Of a DNA stretch of 64,000 bases, positions 26,894 through 35,378 are shown one piece after another. The DNA comes from Lactobacillus kullabergensis (GTDB lineage Bacteria > Bacillota > Bacilli > Lactobacillales > Lactobacillaceae). A program made the translations under genes and the position numbers. The notes under the pieces were generated by a model. The model was not told where the DNA came from, ran no database searches, and was given only the letters and a program-made list of their open reading frames with translations. Numbering within the stretch: the stretch's first letter is position 1; every line of letters begins with the position of its first letter. Where the stretch lies: NCBI RefSeq assembly GCF_000967195.1, contig NZ_KQ033871.1, positions 1,048,584 through 1,112,583 on the forward strand, written 5' to 3'.

Positions 26894-27607
26894 TTAGTGA
26901 AACCAGCTAACATGCTTATCGGTAAATGCCAGTAGATCATTAGTTAAATACAAAATATATGTTAAAAATAAAGTTAGATTAGCATCCCCTTGAAATGCGG
27001 TAACTCCCCATAAAATAATTGAAAGTATTCCCTGAATAGTCCAAAAATAGTATTGCTCGCGAAAATGTAACATACAAAGAAGAGATCCAGTAATTCCAAT
27101 TGCTCCAGCTGTTGCATCGATTAGGGGTCTTGGACTAGTAAAAAGTTTAGTATCTAGCAGATAAAGTAAAACTAGCACCATGGCAAAAAATATAATGGTA
27201 AGAAGCCACTTTATCAGTGTCAAACCATGAATATGTTTTTCCGTATCTTTAGACCAAGACGGCAACATTAATACAGGTAAATCTAACAGCAAAATATAAA
27301 TAGCTTGCAAAATCACATTGGCATAATTTTTGGCGTATATGGAAACTATAATATAAATCGCAGAAGAAATTAAACCTAAAATACCATTGATTTGTCTGGC
27401 ATTAGTAATGGCAAGTGTACATGTAAAACCCAAAATTGCAGCTATCATTGTTAACAAGGAAATTTGAGTAACAGGTGCGGCTACAGTAGTACCAACAATA
27501 ATGCCTATTCCCAACATTAATAATAAATATGTTTTAAAACTCCAGCCTCGCATCTGCTCTATATACCATCTTAATTTAAATATCCCAGCACTCGGCTTTA
27601 TTTTCAT
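26894..27607 (-). CDS. pnuC: Nicotinamide riboside transporter PnuC
   Basis: A 237-aa membrane protein with about seven segments, matching the PnuC family (ITNARQINGILGLISSAIYIIV, the WxxW-type region near FREQYYFWTIQGILSIILWG). It imports nicotinamide riboside or mononucleotide for NAD synthesis, by facilitated diffusion with intracellular trapping. It lies 135 bp after the antiporter gene on the same strand. No riboswitch was recognised in that gap. Confidence 0.88.
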   Translation of the reverse strand: MKIKPSAGIFKLRWYIEQMRGWSFKTYLLLMLGIGIIVGTTVAAPVTQISLLTMIAAILGFTCTLAITNARQINGILGLISSAIYIIVSIYAKNYANVILQAIYILLLDLPVLMLPSWSKDTEKHIHGLTLIKWLLTIIFFAMVLVLLYLLDTKLFTSPRPLIDATAGAIGITGSLLCMLHFREQYYFWTIQGILSIILWGVTAFQGDANLTLFLTYILYLTNDLLAFTDKHVSWFH

Positions 27608-27742
27608 CAGACCTTCCTACCTTCTGTTTAAGTTTAACAGTGAAAAAACACGGTTTTAATCATAGCATAACTTCTAAATGACTTTAAGAAATTTAACTAT
27701 AAGGTCAGATCTCTGTATTGATCTTAAGTATCTTGTTTTGCT

Positions 27743-28906
27743 TTATTCATTCTTATCCATTCTTAATATTGACCATTTGAGGAGAAAGGGTGAAATTACG
27801 GTTGTCATAATTATTGCTCCAATGACTGTTGAATAAGCTGCTGGCGCTAGTAGATGGTTGGTTAAACCTATTTGTGCGACAACGAGAGCCATTTCACCGC
27901 GCGAAACCATTCCGGTCCCGACTAACAAGGAACTGGAATTGCTAAAACCCGCCATTTTTGCGCCCAAGCTTGCGCCAACTAATTTTGATAAAACACCTCC
28001 AATTATCAAAACGATAAATAAAATAAAGTCGTGTAATATTCCCTTAATGCTCATATCTAAACCAATACTGACAAAAAAGACAGGAATAAAACTGCTGTAG
28101 CTAATCACGGTAAAATTTTTCTTGAGCGTTTTCTGTGCTGAGGTACGATTCAGAGCCAAGCCGACAAAAAAAGCGCCAATTACGTTACTAAGTCCTACTT
28201 CTTCAGCAGCCCAAGAAGCTAATACTACAATAATCATTGCCACCAAGGTTTCTGGAACAGGCAATGTCAGACGCTGACTTAAGCTAATTAACCGAGGTAT
28301 GACATAAATGCTAAGAAGAACTAATAATATAAGAAAGGCTGCCTGAACAAGGAGGCTAATAATAAAGTTTTTTTCCATACTTGAACCTTGCTCAGAAACA
28401 CCTGTCAGTCCACTAACAATGCTCAAAAGTAATATTGAGAGCAGGTCATCTGCTACTGCAGCACCTAAAATTGTCATGCCCTCCTTTCCTTCCAGGCGTC
28501 CCATTTCTTGCAAAACGGCTACCGAAATTGAAACCGAAGTAGCTGAAAAAGTTAAGCCTAAAAATAAACTTTCAACCTGTGAAAAATTAAAGAGAATGCC
28601 TGTTATATAAGCAATAATAATTGGTACTATCATACCAAAGGCAGCTACCAACACACTAGGACGAAAAAGTTTTTTTAGTGTTTTAATATCACTGTCTAGA
28701 CCTGCCAAAAACATCAAAAAAATCACACCGATGTCGGAGAACACTTTAATGATTCCGCCCGGTTGTACCAAATTAAAGATTCCCGGTCCAATCACTATCC
28801 CAGCTAGTAATTCGCCGACAACAGCTGGTAATCTTAACCTTGCACTAAATTGTCCGCCAATTAGGGTAGCTATTAATATAACAACTAGCATTCCTAAAAA
28901 TTTCAT
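27743..28906 (-). CDS. CPA2-family cation/proton antiporter
   Basis: A 387-aa membrane protein with about 12 segments of the Na+/H+ or K+/H+ antiporter CPA2 group (NapA/GerN/KefB-like). Typical parts are LRLPAVVGELLAGIVIGPGIF, FLMFLAGLDSDIKTL, GAAVADDLLSILLL (the ion-site Asp pair) and MVSRGEMALVVAQIGL. There is no C-terminal TrkA domain, so it is the short NapA/GerN-like form. A long hairpin with a T run sits about 25 bp upstream of its start codon. Confidence 0.9.
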   Translation of the reverse strand: MKFLGMLVVILIATLIGGQFSARLRLPAVVGELLAGIVIGPGIFNLVQPGGIIKVFSDIGVIFLMFLAGLDSDIKTLKKLFRPSVLVAAFGMIVPIIIAYITGILFNFSQVESLFLGLTFSATSVSISVAVLQEMGRLEGKEGMTILGAAVADDLLSILLLSIVSGLTGVSEQGSSMEKNFIISLLVQAAFLILLVLLSIYVIPRLISLSQRLTLPVPETLVAMIIVVLASWAAEEVGLSNVIGAFFVGLALNRTSAQKTLKKNFTVISYSSFIPVFFVSIGLDMSIKGILHDFILFIVLIIGGVLSKLVGASLGAKMAGFSNSSSLLVGTGMVSRGEMALVVAQIGLTNHLLAPAAYSTVIGAIIMTTVISPFLLKWSILRMDKNE

Positions 28907-28928
28907 TTACCTTCCAGCTTTCTACAGC

Positions 28929-28989
28929 AAAAAAGACCTTCAAAATTGCTCAGGCAACCCAAACCTGAGAACAATTCTTGAAAGTCTTT
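28929..28989 (-). promoter_or_regulatory. Long hairpin with T run in the antiporter leader
   Basis: On the minus strand AAGACTTTCAAGAATTG..CTCAGG pairs with CCTGAG..CAATTTTGAAGGTCTT, followed by TTTTTT. It ends about 23 bp before the antiporter ATG. It may terminate azlCD, whose stop lies 130 bp upstream, or attenuate the antiporter gene. Confidence 0.7.
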
Positions 28990-29120
28990 CACTTCAACCA
29001 AAATATTTATTTGATTTTTAATAACAAATTTGCTTAATAGTTATAAATTAACAACTTTAATTAGTATAACTCACAATTCTCTCAAGATAAACTTTTAGAA
29101 ATGTAAATCAGTTAGCAACT

Positions 29121-29447
29121 TTACAAAATTAACCTTAATAAAGCTAATGAAACAATTCCAACTATCACAATCACTAAAAGTGACTTGCTAATAACCGCTG
29201 CTATAAAAGTTGGCACTGCAGCAACAAGATATTCAAGGTTAGCTTTTGGCAATTGACCTGGTTGAGCGGTGAATAAATTGCAAAACCACATAGTAGACAT
29301 TATAACTATCGGTACAAAAGATAGAAATTCAACCACTGCTTTAGGTAAAGTGAATTTTTTTAATAAAACAAAGGGAAGTATCCGCGATAGCCAAGTTGCA
29401 AGTTCACATCCGATAATAGTCAAAAACAAATAGTTAGAAGAAGACAC
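29121..29447 (-). CDS. azlD: Branched-chain amino acid exporter small subunit (AzlD)
   Basis: A 108-aa membrane protein with four segments of the AzlD family (LSRILPFVLLKKFTLPKAVVEFLSFVPIVIM). It acts with AzlC to export branched-chain amino acids, as BrnFE does. It overlaps azlC by 14 bp. It is roughly 60 percent identical by eye to the second AzlD at 41383. Confidence 0.9.
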   Translation of the reverse strand: MSSSNYLFLTIIGCELATWLSRILPFVLLKKFTLPKAVVEFLSFVPIVIMSTMWFCNLFTAQPGQLPKANLEYLVAAVPTFIAAVISKSLLVIVIVGIVSLALLRLIL

Positions 29448-30141
29448 GTTTTATTACCATCCCCAATGCACATCCAATAAGAGTTACAACAATAATAACC
29501 AGACTGGGTGGCAAAATCATTGTCAAAATATAGGTCAACAACATTGTCAGTAAAATTACTATTACTTGTAACAGCTTATTTAAAGACTTATCATTGTTTA
29601 CTTGCAAATATAACAAACCAATAAACATTGCCACATTTGCAAAATCAAGACCTAATTGTTTTGGATCTTTAATAAAGTTGCCAAGTATGGCACCAATCGC
29701 TGTAGCAAATACCCAAGTTTTATATGAAATCATATTTTCAGTATTGAACCAACTGAAATTCATTTTGTCATTTGTAAAATTAAGTTTATTCATTGCTAGA
29801 GCAAAGCTTTCATCAGTTAAAAGCGTACCAATTAAAATACCTTTGCCCAGTTTATCTTTCTTAAAGTACGGTGCCACCGTTGTACTCATTAAAATCATCC
29901 TTGAATTGACCATAAATGTAGTAAAAATAATTGAAGCAATCGGACTACCTGCTACTAGCATACTAATAGTGGTAAATTGTGCTGACCCAGCATAGATTAT
30001 GATTGACATCATGATTACTGTAATAGTCGAAAAACCTGTTGAGCGAGCAATCACACCAAAAGCGGACGCAATTCCTAAATAGCCAAAAACTGTTGGAATT
30101 GTGTCAATAACAGCTGCACGCTTAGATAATGAACTTTCCAT
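29434..30141 (-). CDS. azlC: Branched-chain amino acid exporter large subunit (AzlC)
   Basis: A 235-aa AzlC-family membrane protein (IPTVFGYLGIASAFGVIARSTGF, IIYAGSAQFTTI, LLTDESFAL). It forms the efflux complex with the overlapping AzlD. It is a close paralog of the AzlC at 41693, with long identical blocks such as MLVAGSPIASI. No Lrp-type regulator is adjacent. Confidence 0.92.
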   Translation of the reverse strand: MESSLSKRAAVIDTIPTVFGYLGIASAFGVIARSTGFSTITVIMMSIIIYAGSAQFTTISMLVAGSPIASIIFTTFMVNSRMILMSTTVAPYFKKDKLGKGILIGTLLTDESFALAMNKLNFTNDKMNFSWFNTENMISYKTWVFATAIGAILGNFIKDPKQLGLDFANVAMFIGLLYLQVNNDKSLNKLLQVIVILLTMLLTYILTMILPPSLVIIVVTLIGCALGMVIKRVFF

Positions 30142-30236
30142 ATTTCACTTCTTTAACTCAAAAATTAACTTACAATTAAATTCATGCATGCTTGTTTTAT
30201 AGTCATAAAAATACGAACTATATCAGCTTCAGATAA

Positions 30237-30272
30237 AAAAACTAGTTTACTTATAACAGTAACTAGTTTTAG
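30237..30272 (-). terminator. Terminator after the CMD-family gene
   Basis: An AAAACTAGTTACTGTTA/ACTAGTTTT hairpin with a T run on the minus strand, 9 bp past the stop codon. Confidence 0.8.
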
Positions 30273-30280
30273 TCATGACT

Positions 30281-30688
30281 TTATTCACTTTTATTCGATT
30301 GCGTGAAATCTATTCCACGATCTTTGAATACCTTTTTAGCAACATTAATCGCGTTTAGCACTTTCGGAAATCCCACGTAAGGAATAGTTTGAATAAATGT
30401 CTCGATTACTTCCTTTGGCGTTAAGCCGACATTTAAAGCGCCATTGATATGAACATTCAGTTGCGGTTCAGTGTCACCTTGTGTCAGCAAAGTTGTAATG
30501 GTAATCATTTCCCTTTGCTTTAGATCCAGGACACCACGATCGTATACGTCACCAAATGCAAATTCAATAATGTAGCGACCTACATCTTCAGATAAACCAG
30601 CTAGTGAATCAATAACTGATTTGCCGCCTTCTTGATCAACTTTTTCTAAATTTACTAAACCCTTTTGATAACGTTCATCATTTTTCAT
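30281..30688 (-). CDS. Carboxymuconolactone decarboxylase-family protein
   Basis: A 135-aa CMD/AhpD-fold protein (YIIEFAFGDVYDRGVLDLKQREMITI, LNVHINGALNVGLTPKEVIETFIQ). There is no Cys, so it lacks the CxxC redox pair of AhpD and belongs to the decarboxylase-like branch. Substrate unknown. It is divergent from a MerR regulator, and its promoter has the long spacer and palindrome used by MerR activators, so it is probably induced by an electrophile or similar stress. Confidence 0.85.
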   Translation of the reverse strand: MKNDERYQKGLVNLEKVDQEGGKSVIDSLAGLSEDVGRYIIEFAFGDVYDRGVLDLKQREMITITTLLTQGDTEPQLNVHINGALNVGLTPKEVIETFIQTIPYVGFPKVLNAINVAKKVFKDRGIDFTQSNKSE

Positions 30689-30731
30689 AGTTTTTCTCCT
30701 TTTTGTTTTGTAAACTTTTTTAACGGTTTAT

Positions 30732-30762
30732 AGAATAGTTGCTGGAGTATAGTCCATGTCAA
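30732..30762 (-). promoter_or_regulatory. MerR-type promoter of the CMD gene
   Basis: TTGACA (30757-30762) and TATTCT (30732-30737) are separated by 19 bp rather than 17. The spacer contains the imperfect palindrome TGGACTATACTCCA (30743-30756). This is the layout activated by MerR proteins through DNA untwisting. Confidence 0.8.
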
Positions 30763-30845
30763 CTACTATTTTAAAATTTTTTGGTAGTGGTAAAATATGA
30801 CGATGTATCATTTACCTAGCTTGAATTTTTTAGAAAGGAACTACA

Positions 30846-31214
30846 ATGAAATATTCAATTGGTCAATTTTCGAAACTTAGTGGCTTTTCAATCGACACAC
30901 TGCGTTATTATGAAAAACAAAAATTACTTTTCCCAAATCGTGATGAAAATAATCGTCGCATTTATACTGAAAAAGATGTAGCATGGATTAGTTTCATTTC
31001 CCGCTTAAAAAAGACTGGTATGAGTATTAAAGAAATGCAAAAATACACCAAATTACGCTATGAGGGTGACCAAACTATACCTGATAGACTTGTTTTACTG
31101 TTTAAGCAGCTAGATAATTTACATGAACAGGAAAAGAAAATTGACGATAATATCAAGTTTGTAGAACAAAAAATCAAAACCTATCTCAAGACAATCGGTG
31201 ATCTAAAAGAATAA
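30846..31214 (+). CDS. MerR-family transcriptional regulator
   Basis: A 122-aa MerR regulator with the N-terminal winged HTH (YSIGQFSKLSGFSIDTLRYYEKQKLLFP, residues 3-30), then a helix and a short coiled coil. No Cys metal site is seen, so it resembles the AdhR/NmlR-like or multidrug class rather than metal sensors. It is divergent from the CMD gene and very likely controls it. Ribosome site AGAAAGGA. Confidence 0.9.
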   Translation: MKYSIGQFSKLSGFSIDTLRYYEKQKLLFPNRDENNRRIYTEKDVAWISFISRLKKTGMSIKEMQKYTKLRYEGDQTIPDRLVLLFKQLDNLHEQEKKIDDNIKFVEQKIKTYLKTIGDLKE

Positions 31215-31318
31215 TATTGCTATCTAGTGTGTATACTGATTTAATTGCTTTTTCCGATATTACATCAAGCAAATACACAACAAACACGCACTTGTTCAAT
31301 TTAGAAGAAAATGGCAAG

Positions 31319-31346
31319 TTGAAAAAATATTCAGTTAAGGTATAAT
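31319..31346 (+). promoter_or_regulatory. Promoter of tRNA-Ser
   Basis: TTGAAA (31319-31324), a 16-bp spacer and TATAAT (31341-31346), ending 12 bp before the tRNA. Confidence 0.75.
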
Positions 31347-31358
31347 GTTATTCGTCAT

Positions 31359-31448
31359 GGAGAGTTGGCAGAGTGGTAATGCACCGGACTCGAAATCCGG
31401 CGAACCAAGTTTTTCCTTGGCGCGCAGGTTCAAATCCTGTACTCTCCT
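31359..31448 (+). tRNA. tRNA-Ser (anticodon CGA)
   Basis: A type II tRNA of about 90 nt. The acceptor arms are GGAGAGT (31359-31365) and ACTCTCC (31441-31447), the D arm is GCAGAGTGGTAATGC, the anticodon stem CCGGA/TCCGG presents CGA, there is a long variable arm (CCAAG/CTTGG), and the T loop is GGTTCAAATCC. It reads UCG codons. CCA is not encoded. Its 3' end is the integration site of the downstream prophage remnant. Confidence 0.95.
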
Positions 31449-31451
31449 TAA
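31437..31451 (+). repeat. Left attachment site (att core) at the tRNA-Ser 3' end
   Basis: The 15-bp sequence CTGTACTCTCCTTAA covers the tRNA 3' end and is repeated exactly at 39552-39566. It bounds an 8.1-kb element with an integrase gene at its right end. Confidence 0.88.
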
Positions 31452-31503
31452 ATATATGGTCTTGGAGCTTGATATATTAGTATTTTTAATTTATGTGATC
31501 GCC

Positions 31504-31517
31504 AAATGTTCGCCAAC
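31504..31517 (+). repeat. 14-bp direct repeat near the left att (copy 1)
   Basis: AAATGTTCGCCAAC recurs exactly at 41104-41117. The core TCGCCAA occurs twice here in tandem. It may be an integrase arm-type binding site or the boundary of an older element. Confidence 0.5.
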
Positions 31518-31548
31518 CTTTTAATTATAGTAATTCAGGATCCAATAT

Positions 31549-31577
31549 AAAAGAGCAGTTATAAAAACTGCTCTTTT
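31549..31577. terminator. Terminator inside the left end of the element
   Basis: An AAAAGAGCAGT/ACTGCTCTTTT hairpin followed by ATTT. It would stop read-through from tRNA-Ser. Confidence 0.8.
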
Positions 31578-31582
31578 ATTTA

Positions 31583-31971
31583 TATAATTTTGTACCTCTA
31601 TGCCGTGCGGTTTTAATGCTAAATTTTGTTTTTAATTAGCTGATTTATACCATTTATACTTATGGGAATTCAACATTTTTGAATGTCCAACAGCAATGTC
31701 TATCGATAATTGCTAAAACTACGGAATAGCTAAATGCATATAATTTTATTAAATATATTAGATATTAAATACTTTAAAACGGCTACCATAAATTAAATTA
31801 TTGAATAATATTTTCTTATAAAATCAAAACTTGACAAAATATGCTTAAAATGTAAAAATGTAATCATAAATATTAACTAAATATACTTGATTCAGTATAT
31901 TTAAAAATTACAAAAACTCAAAAATATGTTTTTGCATTCTATAAATTCGATCTTAGAAAGGAACGTTTACA
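31583..31971. other. No gene seen
   Basis: An AT-rich leader to the first cargo gene. It has several TATAAT-like strings but no promoter that stands out and no coding frame. Confidence 0.55.
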
Positions 31972-32667
31972 ATGAATTATCTAAATAGCTTATTGGAAAA
32001 TAAAATTGATCCAAGTTTACCCGGTTTCTTTTCTGGTTCAATAAAGAAAGGATATAATTTGGCGAATGAGCTAGTAAAAAGAGAAACTGATCTACAATTA
32101 CCTGAAGCTAAAATTACACATGGCAATATCAGGCACGCATACGTTGACTTGTTGTTAAAACATGAGCTTATTAATTCAAATATCAATTTAAAAATGGAAT
32201 CAAATCTTGTTGTTCCAAACGGGTATAGCTACTTAACTTTTACTTCTAAAAATTATATATTTACCGTAAACAAAACTACGAAAAAATCTGCATTACCTAA
32301 AATTGCAAAAAATCGTATTTTTCTGAGTCAGCTAAATAAGGATATCCCAATTTATAGACAGATGTCAATTTTTGATCAAAATGCGGATGAAAAAATTAAT
32401 ACTAAGGATGAAAAAAATAATATTGAGGATGAAAAAATTTATTTGATGATAACCTATGGTGGAGTCGGATTTAATTTAGAATATGTTGAAATTGGCTTAC
32501 CTGATGTTGGTGCAAAAAAATGGCTTTACCAAAAAAATATAACAAATTCCTTAAGCATTGTACAACCCGCTACAGATTCAGAAAAATATGACTTAAAATT
32601 AAAATTTAAGAATGAAGTAAAACAAAAGCTGAATAAGGAGCAAAAAAATGATGGAGGTACAATTTAA
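31972..32667 (+). CDS. Unknown protein, partner of HTH-ImmA protease
   Basis: A 231-aa soluble protein that I do not recognise. The N-terminal part (1-70) is mixed and helical (YVDLLLKHELI). The middle looks beta-rich (YSYLTFTSKNYIFTVNKT), then comes an acidic repeat-like linker (INTKDEKNNIEDEKI) and a second beta-rich part (YLMITYGGVGFNLEYVEIGLP). It ends in a Lys-rich helix. Ribosome site GAAAGGAA. It overlaps the next gene by 20 bp, so the two are made together. Pairs of an unknown protein with an HTH-ImmA protein are often toxin-antitoxin or phage-response modules; that role is inferred only. The frame is fully open although most prophage genes nearby are broken. Confidence 0.75.
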   Translation: MNYLNSLLENKIDPSLPGFFSGSIKKGYNLANELVKRETDLQLPEAKITHGNIRHAYVDLLLKHELINSNINLKMESNLVVPNGYSYLTFTSKNYIFTVNKTTKKSALPKIAKNRIFLSQLNKDIPIYRQMSIFDQNADEKINTKDEKNNIEDEKIYLMITYGGVGFNLEYVEIGLPDVGAKKWLYQKNITNSLSIVQPATDSEKYDLKLKFKNEVKQKLNKEQKNDGGTI

Positions 32668-33781
32668 CCCTGGTCAATTAAAGCTTGCGAGACTAACACG
32701 CGGTTACACCATGGCACAGCTTGCTGAAAAAGCCTCTCTTTCCCGTGAATCAATTAGTAAATATGAAAGAGGTTTTACCATACCTCGTGGAGAATCTATA
32801 ATTAAAATTGCTAAGGCATTAAAGTTTCCTATTAATTTCTTCGGAAAATCTAGTCAATTTGTTTCCACAGGGCCAGTATTCTTTCGTAGTCAAGCTGCAA
32901 GTACAAATAAATTACGTGATATGCAGAAAGCTAGATTAAAATTTGAAATTGAAAACACAAATTACATATCTCAATATATTCAACTTCCTAGGTTGAATAT
33001 TCCACAACCACTAAACATTGAAATAAAAGATATTAACCTTGAAGAAATAAAGAATATAGCACACAAAGTTAGACAGTTATGGAAATTAGGCAATGGTCCA
33101 ATCAAAAACTTAACTAATACTATGGAAGTAAATGGAATTATTATTGTTGAAACTACAATGAAAAGTCAAAAAATGGATGCTGTTTCAACTTGGGCTAATG
33201 GTAGACCATTCATTGCATTAACAAATAATGGTGAATCTCCTATGCGGAGACGATTCAATCTGGCTCATGAATTAGGTCATTTACTCCTACACAACAGTGT
33301 AGACAATATTTTTGAGCTTAATAGTAAGGTTTATAAAAATATTTTAGAACGTCAAGCTAATCAATTTGCGTCAGATCTTCTTTTACCTGACAGAGAATTT
33401 TCAAATTTTATGCTTTCAACAAATATGGCATTTTTCTGTGAAGCAAAAAAATATTGGAATGTTTCAATTTCAGCTTTAATATACAAAGCAAACTCATTAC
33501 ATTTACTATCCGAGAATCAGTATTTATATCTTGAAAAACAACTTTCTAGAAATGGTTGGCGCATACATGAGCCAGGGGACAACGATTTGCCTCAAGAGCG
33601 CCCTAAAATCTTTAAAGAATCGCTGAAAATGCTGTTAGATGCTGGGGTTACCACTAAGCAAAATGTAGAAGCTAATTTAGCTTTACCTATAGACGAACTA
33701 GAAGCCACGTTTCAAACCGATTTTAGTAATGATAATGTTGGAAGCTTCACTACTAAACCACATTTAAGAATTATTAAATAA
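32648..33781 (+). CDS. HTH (XRE) - ImmA/IrrE zinc metallopeptidase
   Basis: A 377-aa fusion. The N-terminal XRE helix-turn-helix (residues 8-63: LKLARLTRGYTMAQLAEKASLS) is followed by a linker and an ImmA/IrrE peptidase domain with the zinc motif HELGH (207-211) in FNLAHELGHLLLH and a following ERQANQFASDLLLP glutamate helix. Such proteins cleave or relieve repressors, or act as antitoxin/regulator of a partner. The catalytic residues are intact. Two Met codons open the frame; GGAG precedes them. It is co-translated with the upstream unknown protein. It is far from the phage repressor, so it is probably not the phage's own ImmA. Confidence 0.88.
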   Translation: MMEVQFNPGQLKLARLTRGYTMAQLAEKASLSRESISKYERGFTIPRGESIIKIAKALKFPINFFGKSSQFVSTGPVFFRSQAASTNKLRDMQKARLKFEIENTNYISQYIQLPRLNIPQPLNIEIKDINLEEIKNIAHKVRQLWKLGNGPIKNLTNTMEVNGIIIVETTMKSQKMDAVSTWANGRPFIALTNNGESPMRRRFNLAHELGHLLLHNSVDNIFELNSKVYKNILERQANQFASDLLLPDREFSNFMLSTNMAFFCEAKKYWNVSISALIYKANSLHLLSENQYLYLEKQLSRNGWRIHEPGDNDLPQERPKIFKESLKMLLDAGVTTKQNVEANLALPIDELEATFQTDFSNDNVGSFTTKPHLRIIK

Positions 33782-33789
33782 GAAATAAG

Positions 33790-33819
33790 CCACCCAGAAA
33801 TTAATCTGAGTGGTTTTTA
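33790..33819. terminator. Bidirectional terminator
   Basis: A CCACCCAGA/TCTGAGTGG hairpin with a T run, just after the HTH-ImmA gene. Confidence 0.8.
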
Positions 33820-34500
33820 TTCATAATTATAAAAATCATGCTGGTACTTTTCTTTTTCTTGTTTATCTTTTTCCTGCTTTTGTTGTTTCTTTTTTGCTTG
33901 TTCTTGTTTTTCATACTCGTAGTACTCAGATATTATAAATTTTAATTACAGGTATCATTATAGCAAAAAGAGATAAAACGGTTTTGATTATTCTTTCGAG
34001 TGATACACTAAAATGATGAGAAAAAGCATATGAGACGAGTAATATTAATATTGTCGAATTAGTGGCGCATTCAAATATTGATTCAATAAATTTACCAAAA
34101 AATATGCTTTTTTTTAGGATTAATCTCCGCTAAAATGACAAATCCTATATCGTAAGTAAAAATCCACAACCATATAATGAAAACAGAAACCAAGTATATC
34201 CAAAAATCCTTTTCACAGTGAGCATTAAAAAAGAAATTAAAACCATTAAATAATAAAACAAAACCAATCTTAGAGCCGGTGTTTTCTTTGAATTGCTGTA
34301 TATTAGTCTTAATTTCAGAATTGGTGGTTTTTTCCTTTCTTTCATAATATATACATTAAAAAAGACGGAGATAATAGCCAATTCAACAGTTGGAACAATA
34401 TCTGTATAATTTTTGCTTTTGATTAAAAGATACAAGAATGCAAACGTAAATAAAACATATATACTCCAAAGAGACCAAAGCACAACTTTTTGTCTTTCAT
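33817..34500 (-). pseudogene. Broken membrane protein gene with coiled-coil tail
   Basis: From an ATG at 34500 with AAAGGTGATG before it, a membrane protein can be followed across four frame changes: near 34487 (A run), 34157 (T run), 34100 (T run) and 33945 (A run). One open part spans 34145-34483 (112 codons). The pieces join into four to five hydrophobic segments (YVLFTFAFLYLLI, LVLFYYLMVLISFLML, TILILLVSYAFSHHF, IIKTVLSLFAIMIPV) and a charged tail (YEYEKQEQAKKKQQKQEK). Every shift is one base in a homopolymer, so decay by slippage or sequencing error are both possible. The function is unknown; its position suggests a lysogenic accessory membrane protein. Confidence 0.6.
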
Positions 34501-34540
34501 ATTAACATCACCTTTAATAAAATAATTATAGCACCAAAAC

Positions 34541-34574
34541 AAGCCACTCCAGAGCAATGCTCCAGAGTGGCTTA
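34541..34574 (-). terminator. Terminator after the endolysin pseudogene
   Basis: An AAGCCACTCTGGAGC/GCTCCAGAGTGGCTT-type hairpin followed by TGTTTTGG on the minus strand, directly at the stop codon. Confidence 0.82.
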
Positions 34575-34575
34575 A

Positions 34576-35378
34576 TTAATATTTTTTAAATTGCCCCATT
34601 GTTTTACCGTACTTATCCTTGCCAACAATATAGCCATAGCCATTAGCACGTCGCTGTCTAAGCCATAGTCGTTTCGGTCCTTGCAGAACTGCATCATATT
34701 TAACGGCACTACCCTTTGGCAGTTTAGCAATTGCAGGTGCGCTAATATGTGGAGAGGTATGTTGCTTAAGTGCTTTGCCTAAAATAAAAGTTCCAGATTT
34801 TTTAACACAGGTTGATTTGTTGCTTGCACTTTTAGCTGGCTTTTTAGCTACAAGGGCTTTACCGCCAACTCCATTAGCAATATCGTGTGCGAACTGTGCT
34901 TTGCTAACGCCAATGCTTGAAAGATAGTCGTAAGGATCGCTGTGGTCTGTATTCCCTAAATTATGTGTTACCCAGTTATGTGTTTTTACCCCTCGTTTAG
35001 CATTAGTATCCAGTGTTAGCGGTATACCGTACTTTTGAGCATACTCACGAATTAAACTGATATAGTTACGGTAGGCATTTTTCGCACGTGTTTTATTGCT
35101 GAACTCGCACAGGTCAATTTGCATTGGTGAGAGCTGATTACATAGTACCTACATCCCCACGCTACATAGCCTAAGCCACCTACCAGATAACACTCTTTGT
35201 CATCCACTATTAGATGAACGTAGGTCTGTACCGTATTAATACCTGCTTTCATATTATGCGCAATAGCCCAAGCTTAACCATTAGGAGTTGCTGTAGAGTG
35301 AGCTACAATAATATCTCCTTTAGCCAAAGCAGATGCGCCTTCATTAGCAGAAAGTGCGTATTTTTTATTTAGCTTCAT
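34576..35378 (-). pseudogene. Phage endolysin (amidase) pseudogene
   Basis: Reading from 35378 gives MKLNKKYALSANEGASAL and then IIVAHSTATPNG, an amidase_2 start with its zinc His, interrupted by TAA at about 35276. It resumes with AWAIAHNMKAGINTVQ and VDDKECYLVGGLGYVAWG, changes frame near 35148, and continues in the open frame MQIDLCEFSNKTRA with THNWVTHNLGNTDHSDPYDYL (second zinc ligands). A C-terminal SLAP/SH3-like wall-binding part ends GQFKKY. Two lesions inactivate it. Its start overlaps the holin stop, as usual for a lysis cassette. Confidence 0.85.

Noticed and set aside
33817..33960. Separate small Lys/Gln-rich gene on the minus strand
   Set aside because: It has no start codon of its own and joins in sense with the broken membrane protein upstream once a one-base shift is allowed.
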